From Cryptomeria japonica (lineage: Eukaryota > Streptophyta > Pinopsida > Cupressales > Cupressaceae), in NCBI RefSeq assembly GCF_030272615.1, contig NC_081414.1:908615009-908679008 (forward strand): 64,000 nucleotides of DNA, written 5' to 3'. Shown piece after piece: positions 23,099 through 34,185 of this stretch. The position numbers and the translations under genes were made by a program. The stretch's first letter is position 1. Every line of letters begins with the position of its first letter. The notes under the pieces are model-generated. The model searched no databases, was not told the DNA's origin, and worked only from the letters and a program-made list of their open reading frames with translations.

Positions 23099-24210
23099 AT
23101 GGCAACAAATATTTTCAGGAAGGACACTCTGAAACTTGATGGAACTAACTATGGTATATGGAAGATCAGAATGGAGACACATCTGAATTGCATTGGAAGA
23201 GACATATGGGAAGTTACAAAAAATGGCTATGTTGGTCCTACTCCGAATCAACCTAATCAACCAGCTTTGGGTAAAGATTAGGAGAATGATTGCAAAGCAA
23301 GATAAGCACTTCTAAGCGCATTATCAGATCAACAAATTATGGGATTATCAGAACGATCTACTACTAAAGCTATTTGGGATAAATTGGAAACATTAAATGA
23401 AGGAGATACCATTGTCAAAATTGTAAAACTGGAATGTTACCAGGTCAGGTACAGAAATTTGAAAATGGAAGAAGATGAAAGAATTTTTGCTTTTATGGAA
23501 AGAGTTAATGAAATTGTTTGAGGAATACAATGTTGTGGAGGATCCTTAAGTGAATATGAAATTGTTTCTTAAGATATTTTCCACCGACTTACAAAATGAA
23601 AGTAACTGTTATTAATGAGTTGAGAAAAATGCCTAATACATCAATACCTAGAGATACCTTGGTTCGAAAACTTTCAACATTTGATCTTGAGGAATTTGGT
23701 CCTATTGCTATAGTAAAGACAGATTTAGCCTTCAAAGCATCATCATCTACAACATCATCATCATCTGACAAATCTAATTAGAAAGCACTCTATGCAAAAG
23801 AACTTGAAGATATTAGGAGGGAAAATGAAGATGTGGAAGAACTTGAAGCACTATTTGCAAGAAAAATGCCTAAAGGTCTAGTTGGAAGTAAGGATGAAGG
23901 TAAAGCACCGTTTAAATGTTTTAATTGCAATAGAGTTGGTCAAATAGCATCTAGATGTCCTGATAGACATGTAAGATTGAGAGAGGAAGCTAAAAGAACA
24001 TATAAGCCTACCCCTAAATATCAGAGATACAAATTTAAGAAGAATAGAGATAAATCATGTTACTATGTTGATGAAGGAGTTATAGATGATTCTGAGGAAG
24101 AACCAACAGACAATAGATGGGCATTTGTTGCAATAAAAGAAGATCAACCGGCACCTATTGTCCCACCGGTAGAGCACACCCTGGCAGCTAAAATTGAGGA
24201 AAAAGATGAA
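23099..24210 (+). pseudogene. E8 gag (UBN2 type)
   Basis: Read from the ATG at 23099: LKLDGTNYGIWKIRMETHL, then AIWDKLETLNEGD and KMEEDERIFAFMERVNEIV, the UBN2 signature. Stops occur at about 23279 and 23519, with a frameshift near 23570-23595. The second part is Ser-rich, then basic, with a zinc knuckle at 23917-23958 of form CX2CX4QX4C. The zinc-binding His has become Gln. It is collinear with gag of E2. Confidence 0.87.
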
Positions 24211-24592
24211 TGGATCATTGATAGTGGATGTTCACATCATATGATTGGTGATAAAAGTAAATTCTTATCTTTTTCAGGAATATAATGGAGGTTTAGTAAG
24301 ATTTGGTGATGATAAAGCTTGTTTAATCAAAGGAAAAGGCACTATATCTTTGGATGGTAGGCACAATACTGACATTGTTTATTATCATGTTGAAGGTTTG
24401 AAGCATAATATTTTGAGTGTTGGTCAATTAGTTGAAAAGAGATTTCAATTACAATTCAAGAATGGAAAATGCAACATCATGAATAAAACTGGATTGGAGA
24501 TTGCAACCGTTAATCAGACTAAAGGTAATATATTTTATTTGAATAACAGTGATAAGACATGTTTGATTGCACATATTGATGAAAGTTGGTAA
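24211..24592 (+). pseudogene. E8 aspartic protease
   Basis: WIIDSGCSHHMIGD with an intact Asp-Ser-Gly at 24220-24228, then FGDDKACLIKGKGTISL and HNILSVGQLVEK as expected for copia protease. A frameshift lies about 24280, between the two parts. This is the only copia protease in the window whose catalytic Asp is intact. Confidence 0.85.
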
Positions 24593-25440
24593 TGGCATAA
24601 GAGACTCTGTCATGTAAATTTTGATTGCATTGTAAAGATCAGTTCAACTAAGGCAGTAAGGGATTTACCTAAGATTGTGAAACCTCATAATCCGATATGT
24701 AAGGAATGTCAATTGGGAAAGTAAGTTAGAATAACTTTTAAGAGTATTTCTGAGAAATCCAATAATGTTCTTGATTTAATTAGTACTGACTTGTGTGGTC
24801 CAGCAAGAACAAGAAGTCTACAGGGAGATAGATATTTTATGCTAATTATTGATGATTATTCTAGAATGTGTTGGATTACTTTTCTCAGGGAGAAATCTGA
24901 AGCTTTTAGAAAATTCAAGTTATACAAGGAAATGGTAGAGAATGGAATTGGTAAAAAAATTAAATGTTTGAGATCTGATCAAGGAGGAGAATTTACATCT
25001 AAGGAATTTAATACATTCTGTGAAGTGAATGGAATCAAAAGACAACTATCAACACCTCGGACGCCTCAGTAAAATAGAATTGTGGAAAGGAAGAACATAA
25101 CTATTCTAGAAGCAGCTAGAAGCATGATATTGGAAGAAAATCTACCTCATGTGTACTAGAGAGAAGCAGTAAATATAGCGGTTTACACTTTCAACAAAGT
25201 TCACATCAAAGGTGAAACCGATAAGACCCCTTATGAACTATGGTTTGGTAATACTCCTACTCTTAAATACTTCAGAATATTTGGAAGCAAATGCTATATT
25301 AGGAGAGATGAGTATGTTGGTAAATTTGATCCTAGAAGTGATGAAGGAATATTTCTTGGTTATTCATCTAAGAGTAAGGCATATAGATGTTTTAATAAAA
25401 GATTGTAGAAGATCCTTGAAAGTGCTAATGTGAAGATAGA
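24593..25440 (+). pseudogene. E8 integrase
   Basis: Pre-integrase segment WHKRLCHVNFD and CKECQLGK (HHCC zinc site), then core DLCGPARTRSLQGDRYFML, IDDYSRMCWITFLREKSEAF and LRSDQGGEFTSKEFNTFC. These carry two acidic residues; the third region is NRIVERKN. The tail has VHIKGETDKTPYELWFG and GKFDPRSDEGIFLGYSS. Stops replace residues at about 24721, 25070, 25156 and 25407, several at TAG where homologues have Trp, Gln or Lys. Confidence 0.88.
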
Positions 25441-25740
25441 TGAATGCTTAAGAGGAAATTTAAGGTCTGTAGATTCCCAACTCATAGTTGAGATGATCAT
25501 AAATGAACCAATACAGATTGCACTGGTATAGAATGTGGATCCAGTCACACTGGCATCATCAAAGAATTCCACAGTGACTGAAGAACAACAACATGTAAAT
25601 AAACCCAGGTATGTAAGACTGAATCACTGAGAAAATCAGGTAATTGGGAATAAGTATGAAGGTGTTATGACAAGAGGAAGATTGGCAAATGAAGAGGTAT
25701 GCTTAATTTCTCAAATTGAACCAACATCTATTATTGAAGC

Positions 25741-26599
25741 ATGTCAAGATGAACATTGGACAAAAGAAATGGAAGATGAATTAAAACAAATTGAAAAGAA
25801 CAAGACATGGACATTAGTTCCCTAGCCTAAAGACAAAAATGTAATTGGAACTAAATGGGTATCTAGAAATAAACTTAATGAAGACGGTAAGGTAATTAGG
25901 AACAAAGAAAGATTAGTTTGTAAAGGATATTCACAGAAAGAGGGAATTGATTATAATGAAACCTTTGCACTGGTAGCTAGAATTGAGGTAGTTAGATTAT
26001 TTCTAGCATTTGCAGCTCATAAGAACTATAAAGTATGTCAGATGGATGTAAAATGTGCATTTATGAATGGTGATCTTGAAGAAGAAGTTTACATTGAACA
26101 TCCTAATGGATTTTCATTGATAAATGTTAAAGATATGGCTTTTAGATTAAGGAAATCTTTGTATGGATTGAAGCAAGCTCCTAGAGCTTGGTATGCTAGA
26201 TTGGACAAATATATTTTGAATCTTGGTTATACTAAAGGTAATTCTAACAATAACCTATATTACAAAGTGACTAATGATGACATCTTGGTTATTGAAGTCT
26301 TTGTTGATCATACCATTTTTGGAGAAGATGGATTGTGTAAGGACTTTGCTAACAAGATGTGGGAAGAATTTGAAATGTCTATGATTGGGGAAATAAAATT
26401 CTTTATAGGATTGCAGATTTCACAAACTGATAAGGGTATATTCATATGTCAAACAAAATACTTGAAGAAACTACTGAAGAAATTTGGTATGGAAAACTCT
26501 AAACTGGTAAGTACTCCTATGACTACAACTGATAAATTGACATTGAAGGATGATTCAACTCCTGTTAATCCGACAAGATACAAACCAGACCTGATATAA
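25741..26599 (+). pseudogene. E8 reverse transcriptase, active site FVDH
   Basis: RVT_2 motifs in order: [62 protein letters not shown]. The active site reads FVDH (26300-26311) where YVDD is expected: the second Asp codon GAT has become CAT. Then come FEMSMIGEIKFFIGLQI and a STPM motif. A TAG lies at about 25825. The sequence from 25440 to 25740 is the acidic integrase-RT linker, with stops. Confidence 0.88.
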
Positions 26600-27216
26600 T
26601 GAATGTTGTATGTATTGTTTCAAGATTTCAGAGTAATCCTAAAGAAATTCATGAATCAGCAGTAAAAAGGATTTTCTAGTATCTACAAGGCACAACAAAT
26701 CTTGGTTTATGGTGTCCTAAAGATGAAATTTTTTATTTATGTGCATACACCGATGCAAATTGGGTAGGAGATGTAGATAATAGAAAGAGTACCATTGGCG
26801 GTGCATTCTTTCTTGGTAGCAAAATGATTTCATGGATAAGCAAGAAGTAGAGTTGTACATCATAATCAACAACAGAATCAGAATATGTTGCAACAACAAC
26901 TAATTATACTCAGGTATTATGGATTAAGAAAATGTTGAAGGACATAAAGGTAAAATGCAAAGAATTGATAATCATTTATTGTGATAATTCAACATCAATT
27001 GATATATCAAAGAAAGCGATATTTCACTCTAAGACTAAGCATGTTTCTATCAAATATAATTTTCTGAAAGAGAATATTGAAGCAAAAGAAGTAAGATTGG
27101 TTTATGTAAATACTAAAGAGTAGATTGCAGATATCTTTACAAAGCCTTTGCCTAAGGAAACCTTTGAATATCGCAGAAAGAAGCTTGGGGTAATACCCTC
27201 ACCAACAGAGACTTAG
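26600..27216 (+). pseudogene. E8 RNase H (RNase_HI copia type)
   Basis: After a frameshift: LWYPKDE, YTDANWVGDVDNRKST (first acidic residue in TDA), GGAFFLGSKMISWISKK, STTESEYVA (Glu), KMLKDIKV, YCDNSTSIDISKK (Asp), KHVSIKYNFLKE and IADIFTKPL, ending TAG at 27214. At least four internal stops. Confidence 0.86.
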
Positions 27217-27350
27217 ATGACTGAAGATTGGCTGGCATAAACTAAACAAAGAAATCTTTTTTCGGCTTTAATGGAGGAGAGCTACTTCTTAGGGGGAGTA
27301 GTTGGTTGTATGTTTTGGTATTTATTCTTAACTGCTTTGGCATTTGATGT

Positions 27351-27363
27351 CAAAGGGGGAGAA
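27351..27363 (+). promoter_or_regulatory. upstream polypurine-like tract of E8
   Basis: CAAAGGGGGAGAA after GATGT, about 190 bp before the true tract; the same arrangement as in E3 and E6. Confidence 0.5.
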
Positions 27364-27537
27364 ATATCTATGGGAAAAAAAATTGATAGAAAAACATTAT
27401 TCATTGGGGGAGAGATATATACTCCTTGTATTTTGGTTTTGATTTTTGGTATTGATTTATTCTCAAGATTGTTGGTTTTTGGTTTTTGGCATTCTGTTTT
27501 GGCACAGATGACTTTCCATCTATTGTTGCCATCAATG

Positions 27538-27550
27538 CCAAAGGGGGAAT
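27538..27550 (+). promoter_or_regulatory. polypurine tract of E8
   Basis: CCAAAGGGGGAAT after TTGCCATCAATG, directly before the 3' LTR. Confidence 0.88.
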
Positions 27551-28617
27551 TGTTGGTATTATGGATGTGTTGCATTAGTTTTGTCATTGATGTCAACACT
27601 TATCCTTCTAGAGATCTACATTGTTGATTTGGCACTATGGTTATATTGGTTTACTATTGAACCGGTACTTTGTGTTCACCAGCAAGGTCAATGACTTATG
27701 CACAGTCGCCGGTATATACTCACCAATAGGTTATATGGTTCACCAGTACTGATGATGACTTGTTATCATCTAGAGATCACTTGATTATGTCAAAGACATG
27801 GTTTGGATACTTGGTTTTGTTACTGGCAGATTGGTCTAGGTTATGGACCAGTATACGTTATCTATTCCAAATCAGCATGACATGTTATGGAGATGATTTA
27901 TTGAATGGATATTATTGTAATTGTATTGAGATGACATGTTGTATCACATCAAGACTTACTTGTAATTGATTTAATTGTAATATTCTTAGTGAGCCGACCT
28001 ACACATTCAGTCTTAGGTTTTGTATAAATGTAAGATCTCATTTATGAGATGAAGTGTGGAAGTGTGGTATGATCATGGTATGTGCAAATATTGAAGATCA
28101 TATGAGCAGATCATAGAGAAAATCAGGCAGACATAATTTAAAGGTTAAAGGAAGGTTTGAAGGTGTTTATCAGAGCTTAACCAGTACTGAATCTAGCATT
28201 GGAGATGCTATTTTGAGCATTACATTATTCTAGGATTTAACCATCCTACTATAGTCATTGTAACTCCCATTTGAGCAGTGTGCTCTAAGTAGTTGGCCTT
28301 TCTGCATGTGCAGACCCCATTTGTATACACATACTATCTACAGTAGTATCATCTAATTGTGGGTAAGGTTTCCCACCATTGGTTTTCCCCTTACAGGGTT
28401 TCCACGTCAAAAATATATGTGTTGTGGATGTTGTTTCTCTTTTTGTTTCATGCATTAAGTTTCATCAATATTGATATTAACTGCTAATCTGTTAACCGGC
28501 ATTAAGTTTGGTTTACTGGTCAGTATTAAGTATTAAGCTAAATTAAGTTATAATTGGGTTGAGATTCATTGACAACTGATTCACCCCCCCTCTCAGTTGT
28601 CATTTCGGTTCCTAACA
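27551..28617 (+). repeat. 3' LTR of E8 (1067 bp)
   Basis: TGTTGGTATTATGG to TTCCTAACA. It contains the GAGCAGTGTGCTCTAAG and CTGCATGTGCAG phrases (about 28272-28312), GGTTTTCCCC and a C-run before CTCAGTTGTCA. Confidence 0.92.
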
Positions 28618-30106
28618 ACATGTATAATTATTCAAATTTTAATAAGATTCATTCACATTGTTTACCAGTTATGTGTTCTATGTTGTTATTGGTTGTTCTT
28701 CCTACTTTTTCTAGCACCTTGTTACTAGTTACCGGTATGCTTTGCATGGTTTATGTTTTAAGCTGCAAGGTTGGGCTACCCTTCATTGGATCTCCCTGCC
28801 TTTGACTGTGTCAAATGTTATCAGAGCTGGTTCGTGAACCTGTTGTTGGACAGTGTTATTTTTGCACCGGTTGGTTGGAGTGAAGAATGAGGCAACTTAT
28901 GGACTTGTTCAGATCGCCAAATGTGAGGTAGAGAAAGGTTTGCAGGTAGATCGCTGATCCTAGAGCTTGAGCTTGGGGTAGTTAGTGGGTGGAGACTTGA
29001 ACAAATCATTGATTGAGGAAGTCTGCAATTTGGACTGGTAGATCATCATGGAGAGGCAACTGTAAGCTATGGTTAGATTGCCGAATCCCCTGAGGCAGTT
29101 GCAAGTACCTACTAACTGATCGTCGAACCAGAGCAAGTGATGGGACTCACTTTTAAATTAACCTCGAGAGTCTAATGCAGGAGCATTGGTCTAGTTCTTA
29201 CTGGTTGGACAATTTTCAGTAGAATTACTTGAGAGTGTGGAGTTTCTTTATGTTTTAGTGTTTAGCATTATGTTTTTGGGTTTATTCCCTTGTTTTTGTA
29301 GTCTTTATCATGTTCGTGTTTCATAGTATTTGGCTTTGTTTGTAGTGAGATGTGGATTCCAGTATTGTCCTGGTTGATATGTTCTTACCGGTTAGCCTTG
29401 CTATATGTTGAGCGGAGATGATTTCGGGTTGTGGTTGATGTCTGTGACTTGTGAATCATTAGAGGTGTTGCTTTGGGTCTTGGTCGGTATTGAGCCGACG
29501 TGAATCATTTAAAGACAAAGAAGTTAGAATATTGAAGAAAGAGCTTTGAGATTGAGCGAAGATGCAGAACCAGCAAGATTCTGATCCAGTAGGACTGAGG
29601 TTGGAAGGCTAAGGTCTGAATTAGGATAGAACCGACAGACTATTACCGAAGGCTGACTTGATGTGTAGATGATTTATGGATCTTGTAATTGCATTGTAAG
29701 CATTGTTTGTATCCTGGACTACTATCTAGCATGTGGCATGTATAATTATTTAAATTGTAATAAGATTCATTCACATTGTTTACCGATTATGTGTTATGTG
29801 TTGTTACCGGTTGTTCTTCCTATTATTTTTGGCACCTTGTTACCGGTTACCAGTATGCTTTGCATGGTTTATGTTTTAAGCTGCAAGGTTGGGCTGTCCT
29901 TCATTGGATCTCCCTTCCTTGACTGTGTCAAATGGTATCAGAGCTAGTTTGTGAACCTATTGTTGGACAAAGTGTTGTTTGTGCACCAATTGGTAGGAGA
30001 GAAGAATGAGGCAGCTTGTGTACTTGTTCAGATCATCGAACGCGAGGCAAAGCATGGTTTGTAGGTATACTATCGATCCTAGAGCTTGAGCTTGAGGTAT
30101 ATTTGG
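28618..30106 (+). repeat. E7 LTR end, leader, second LTR and truncated second leader
   Basis: 28618-28813 ends LTR copy 1 (GACTGTGTCA). TGTTATCAGAGC at 28816 and TGGTATCAGAGC at 29933 are the two primer-binding sites. LTR copy 2 (29187-29930, 744 bp) lacks ~120 bp present in copy 1. The two leader copies agree up to GAGCTTGAGGTA (about 30098), then the second jumps to E6 LTR sequence. No gene is visible. Confidence 0.7.
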
Positions 30107-30871
30107 ACAAAACCCTTTCTCTCATAATGCAAACATAACCACCCATAACCATCGATCCTCAAATTACATGAACAAGTCACCTATAAATACAGATCGTCAA
30201 CCTTATTGAAAAGGTTAGCTAAAACTTAAACCCATAATTATAAAAATTACACACATGATACCACCAAACCAATATTATGATTTACATTACATAGAATGGA
30301 CCTAAATCAAGTAACCAAGCAATTATATCTATCAGGGATTCCTCTAAGACCAAAATCCAACACACTTCACTTGCTAGTAGAAACCCTCAATGAAAGTTTA
30401 ACCATATCCAAATAGGACCACCATAATAGCACGCCATCCAATGAAAAGTCATCAAACACTCAGTATATGATCAATAAGTACCACTAGCATGAAAGAAACC
30501 AATTCCATAAGATGGACCCAAAATCCATTGACCAAGTCACCAAAATAGCATACGGTAAAGCGAACCAAGAATGCTAGAAGCTGGTAAAGCCAAAAGTTAG
30601 TCGGGAAAGCCAAGAACGAGCTGGTAAAGGAAAAAGCCAACCAGTAACTAGAAATAACAAAAGTGATAACTGAATCATGAAACCAGCAAAATATAGCAAG
30701 CAGATAACCATTAGAATAAGCATTCAAAACCGATTCTAGAGGTCTGATCATACCAGGTCAGAATCACAACTAAAACCATGAAGATCACCAAGAATAACTG
30801 GGATAGATCCAACCGGGATACCATGTTGACATCAATGAAACTACTTAACCAAATCCATCATATTACAAACA
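30107..30871 (-). repeat. 3' LTR of E6, inner part
   Basis: Ends ATTACAAACA on the plus strand, next to the polypurine tract. It contains GTTGACATCAATGAAACT near its end, as in the E2 and E8 LTRs. The sum with 19566-20069 gives about the length of the E2 LTR, which supports its being one split LTR. Confidence 0.65.
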
Positions 30872-30872
30872 A

Positions 30873-31024
30873 TCTTCCCCTTTGGCATTGATGGCAACAC
30901 TGAATGTGAAAAACATCCAAGTGCCAAGGAATCCCAACAATCTCCAAAAGAGAAAAGATTAATCTAAAATAAAAACCATCAAATCATCTGGCAGTTTTTC
31001 ACATGAATACCTTCTCCCCCTTTT
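30873..31024 (-). promoter_or_regulatory. polypurine tract of E6 and upstream duplicate
   Basis: Minus-strand GCCAAAGGGGAAGA (30873-30886) abuts the LTR. A second, CAAAAGGGGGAGAAG (about 31011-31026), lies ~140 bp upstream, matching the doubled tracts of E3 and E8. Confidence 0.65.
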
Positions 31025-31170
31025 GACATCAATGAAAAAGGACAGATACAATATGAAGAATACTGAACCAAACAGCTGACTACTATCATTGAGTAGTAGC
31101 ACCATCTTCATCAACTCGGATCAGAAAAGTATGTCTGATAAGCTCACTGGATTAATGCATCTCTGCATAT

Positions 31171-31590
31171 CTAAGTCTCTTCCGGAGGGTTGGTAACCCC
31201 CAACTGATCTCTGAGATATTCAAAAGCATCTTTAAGAAATGGTTTCCTTAGAATATCTACAATTTTTTCCTTAGTAGGCATATAATCTAATCTGACTTCC
31301 TTTGCTTCAACCTTTTCCTTCAAGAAATTATACCTTATAGAAATGTGTTTTGATTTGGAATGAAATACCAGATTCTTTGACATATCAATAGAAATAGTAT
31401 TATCATAATGAATAACAATAAGGTCATCATAACTTACCCTTATATCCTTTAACATTTGTTTCATCCATAAAATCTAAGTATAGTTAGTAGCAGCTGCAAC
31501 ATATTCTGCTTCAGCTGTAGACAATGAAGTGCATGATTATTTCTTACTAAGCCATGAAACTAAATTCTTCCCAAGAAAGAATGCATACCA
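31171..31590 (-). pseudogene. E6 RNase H
   Basis: The minus strand reads FFLGKNLVSWLSKK, STAEAEYVAAATNYT, MKQMLKDIRVSYDDLIVIHYDNTIS, KHISIRYNFLKEKVEAKEVRL, TKEKIVDILRKPFLKDAFEYL and GVTNPPEE. Stops replace residues after LSKK and NYT. It is collinear with E8 RNase H but starts abruptly at the FFLGK motif. Confidence 0.83.
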
Positions 31591-31670
31591 TATCACAAAC
31601 CCAAGCACTGCAGTGCACAACACAAGGAAACCAAGGGCACACACCATGCAATAATCCCTAAAGATATGAT
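31591..31670 (-). other. filler replacing the deleted RT of E6
   Basis: About 80 bp with no copia similarity lie between the integrase-RT linker (ending KLNHSED) and RNase H. The whole RT (about 900 bp in E8) is gone. The filler holds a CACTGCAGTGC palindrome. Confidence 0.6.
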
Positions 31671-32581
31671 CTTCAGAATGATTTAGTTTTATACAGCTAT
31701 GAGTCTTTGAATTTTCTTGATTTCCTGACTCATTTTGTTGTTCCTATGTCACTAATGAATTTTCTGATGCTATCGGTGTCACTGGTTCACTGTTCAGAAT
31801 TGATTCTTGCATTACTGGTCTAGGTCTCATTAATTCATCTTCTGATCCATAATAAAATGATCTGATCTAATTACTGTCATGCTCATCCACCTTGACATTT
31901 ATGCTTTCCATTATCCTATTCAATCTTTTTTATAATATCTATATTCTTTGATCTTAGTAGAATAACTCAAAAATATTCCTTGATCACTTCTAGGATCAAA
32001 CTTTCCTAATGCATCATCTCTTCTAATGTAACATTTGTTTCCAAAAATTCTGAAATATCTGATAGTAGGAGTTTGACCAAACCATAGTTCATAAGGAGTC
32101 ATACCGGTATCACCTTTTATGTGTACTTTGTTGAAAGTATATACAATAGTATTGACAACCTCTCTCCAATAGATATCAAGTAATTTAGCTTCAGTCAACA
32201 TAGTCCTTGCTGCAACCAAAATTGTTTTGTTCTTTCTTTCCACTAATTCATTCTACTGTTGAGTCCTAGGTACAAAAAGTTATCTCCTAATACCATTCCT
32301 TTCACAAAAGTTGTTGAACTCACCAGATGTAAACTCACTGCCATGATCTGATCTTAAGAACTTTATCTTCAATCCATAGCCTTAAAGATTTTGAATTTCT
32401 CAAAAGCTTCAGATTTCTCTTTCAAAAATGCCACCCACATCATTCTAGAATAGTCATCAATAAATAACATAAAATATTTATCACCTTGAAAGCTTTTAGT
32501 CCTTTCCGGTCCACACAAATCAATATGAATGAGATCAAGAATTTCATTAGATTTATCATGTACACTTTTGAATGAAGTTCT
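31671..32581 (-). pseudogene. E6 integrase core and C-terminus
   Basis: Minus strand from 32581: RTSFKSVHDKSNEILDLIHIDLCGPERTKSF is the integrase start (shown only in part), followed by GDKYFMLFIDDYSRMMWVAFLKEK. Then come the FTSGEF region and ERKNKTILVAARTML, VHIKGDTGMTPYELWFGQ and GKFDPRSDQGIFL, and the acidic linker to 31671. Frameshifts lie near 32250-32370. The N-terminal zinc site is cut off by E10. Confidence 0.83.
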
Positions 32582-33950
32582 TGATGAATAATGATGAACA
32601 ACAGATATGCTAACTAGTACTGAGGGGGGGGGTGAATCAGTACAGACAAAAAAATTTCTCAACAACTTATCAAGTTAAAGAAATACCAACTAGTTCTTTC
32701 ATTACTGAACTTAACCATGGCAATATCGGTTAAACAAAGTAAGACTTCAAACAATATAAACTAATAAGTCTGAACACTTCAAATACATTTAATACTTGAT
32801 AACAACTTCACCCATAAACATATGCATGTTGTGTAATAGTAATACCATAACCTAATAACTCTACATGCATAATCACTCAAACAAAGAACCCTTAATCATC
32901 ACATGAAAAATGCACAACACATGAGACACAGATTTTTCACGTGGAAACCCAAATAGGAAAAACCATGGTGGGGATGAATACCCACAAGCTTGTTTTTGAA
33001 CTCTTTTGAATCTCGCTCTATTAGGAGCCTATTCTGGTTAACGACTTTACAATAAGGTTCTGCTAGGAACTGATCTTGTTAAAGATTGCCTGGTTGGGGG
33101 ATGGCTATATACCCTGTTAAAGGTTGAAACCCTTTTAAAGGTTACCTTGCTAGAGGGTTTAAAGAAATCAATAAACTTGAGTCACCTGGTTAGAGGTTTA
33201 TAGTAAGTTTGTTAAAGCTACCCGGTAAATGGATTTTCCAACTGTTGAAATGGTTAGAAGACAACAGGCAAAAATTCTGATCTAATAACAACACTACATG
33301 CCAAGGCAGATCCTTTTTAGTTCCTCTACTTTTGCAATCACACTCTGCAGTTTTCTTTTACTGGTCTGGCAAGTATCTCATCACTCGAATACACACACAA
33401 CATTTTCCAACTTACAATAACAAACATCATTGACCTTATAGACAACAATTAGGTCAATAGCATAAACCCTAAACCCTAAGCATCTTAGGTTTACAATACA
33501 GGAGGTCCAATCCTAACCATCCAAACACTTTGCATAGAGCAATACAATCTCAAATAGATCACAAGACAATCCGCATCATTCATTCTTCATCGCATATGGG
33601 AATCAGTAACTCATCATGCTTTCTTCTCATACCACCAAGAAGAATGTTCATTCTTGAGGTAGACTTTTAATGCAGTCGATCTTATCATGCAAGATCCTCA
33701 AGGAAATCCTTCACATGCACCAAGCTAACATGGCACCTCGATCTCATCCTCATATCTTAGCTAAATCATCACAAAATGTCATTGGTTGCATCACACAAGC
33801 TGGATTGCCAAACCAGAAACCCTAGATTTGAGACTACCAACCAGTAGTCGCACTAAGTGAAACCCCGACATTAGTTCACTATATTTCTTCATACCGATTC
33901 ACTTACACTTATTGACATCAATGACAACATACATTATCATCATATCAACA
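32582..33950 (-). repeat. 3' LTR of E10 (about 1369 bp)
   Basis: Plus strand: TGATGAATAATG to CATATCAACA. It has the G-run before GTGAATCAGT (about 32624-32640), the GGAAAAACCATGG block (about 32956) and GACATCAATGACAACA near the end. The outer edge is set by the return to E6 integrase coding, within a few bases. No gene inside. Confidence 0.72.
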
Positions 33951-33990
33951 TGTCTGTTCATCATAGACTAGTGTATTTTGCATCATCAGA

Positions 33991-34050
33991 TATCTTCTCC
34001 CCATACATAAGATATCTTCTCCCCATACATTAGATATCTTCTCCCCCTTT
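33991..34050 (-). repeat. three ~24-bp tandem units and polypurine tract of E10
   Basis: AGATATCTTCTCCCC occurs three times at ~24-bp spacing, the last merging into a TCTTCTCCCCCTTTG tract (minus: CAAAGGGGGAGAAG). The polypurine tract itself may have been copied into tandem units. About 90 bp separate the first unit from the LTR start. Confidence 0.6.
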
Positions 34051-34185
34051 GACAACAATGCCAAAGTGGAGGCACAAGCTTCCATTATCTACTATGTTGC
34101 TCCCCCTATGGAGTAGCATCCTTCAACACATCAATCCTAAAAGATTTGACACTGTAATACCTAACTGATTCGGAGCACACAACTC

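Larger units (their letters stand above)
20743..28617 (+). mobile_element. E8: full-length Ty1-copia element
   Basis: 5' LTR 20743-23041 (contains solo LTR E9), PBS, gag, protease, integrase, RT, RNase H, polypurine tracts and 3' LTR 27551-28617. Flanks are GCATG (20738-20742) and ACATG (28618-28622), a 4/5 target duplication that fits the uninterrupted site in E7 LTR copy 2 (about 29736-29740). The first two bases of the 5' LTR are CA instead of TG, two transitions. Gene order is the copia order gag-PR-INT-RT-RH. Many stops and at least four frameshifts make it dead. Confidence 0.92.
20070..30106 (+). mobile_element. E7: gypsy-like block, LTR-leader-LTR-leader, no genes
   Basis: LTR copy 1 (20070-20742 plus 28618-28813, split by E8), then an initiator-Met PBS and a 370-bp leader (28814-29186). 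LTR copy 2 (29187-29930) follows, with a second PBS and the first ~160 bp of the same leader (29931-30106). The leader resembles that of E4 (GGAGAGGCAACTG, GTCGA..CAAAGCAAG phrases), so E7 is probably a gypsy relative of E4 that lost its coding region. Both LTRs are followed by a PBS, which a simple insertion cannot give. A 22-bp direct repeat brackets the block (20034-20055 and 30107-30128). Confidence 0.65.
19566..32581 (-). mobile_element. E6: Ty1-copia element, split by E7 and truncated by E10
   Basis: A minus-strand copia element. Its 3' LTR (19566-20069 plus about 30107-30871, about 1.27 kb in sum) is interrupted by block E7. Upstream on the minus strand come polypurine tract, RNase H, a deleted RT, and integrase up to 32581, where the 3' LTR of E10 begins. 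The rest should lie beyond the right window end. GTGAT (19561-19565) is the expected target duplication in E5. Confidence 0.75.

Noticed and set aside
33400..33500. Telomere-like CCCTAAACCCTAAG near 33468
   Set aside because: Only about two units; plant 'aaccctaa' phrases are common by chance and it lies inside the E10 LTR.
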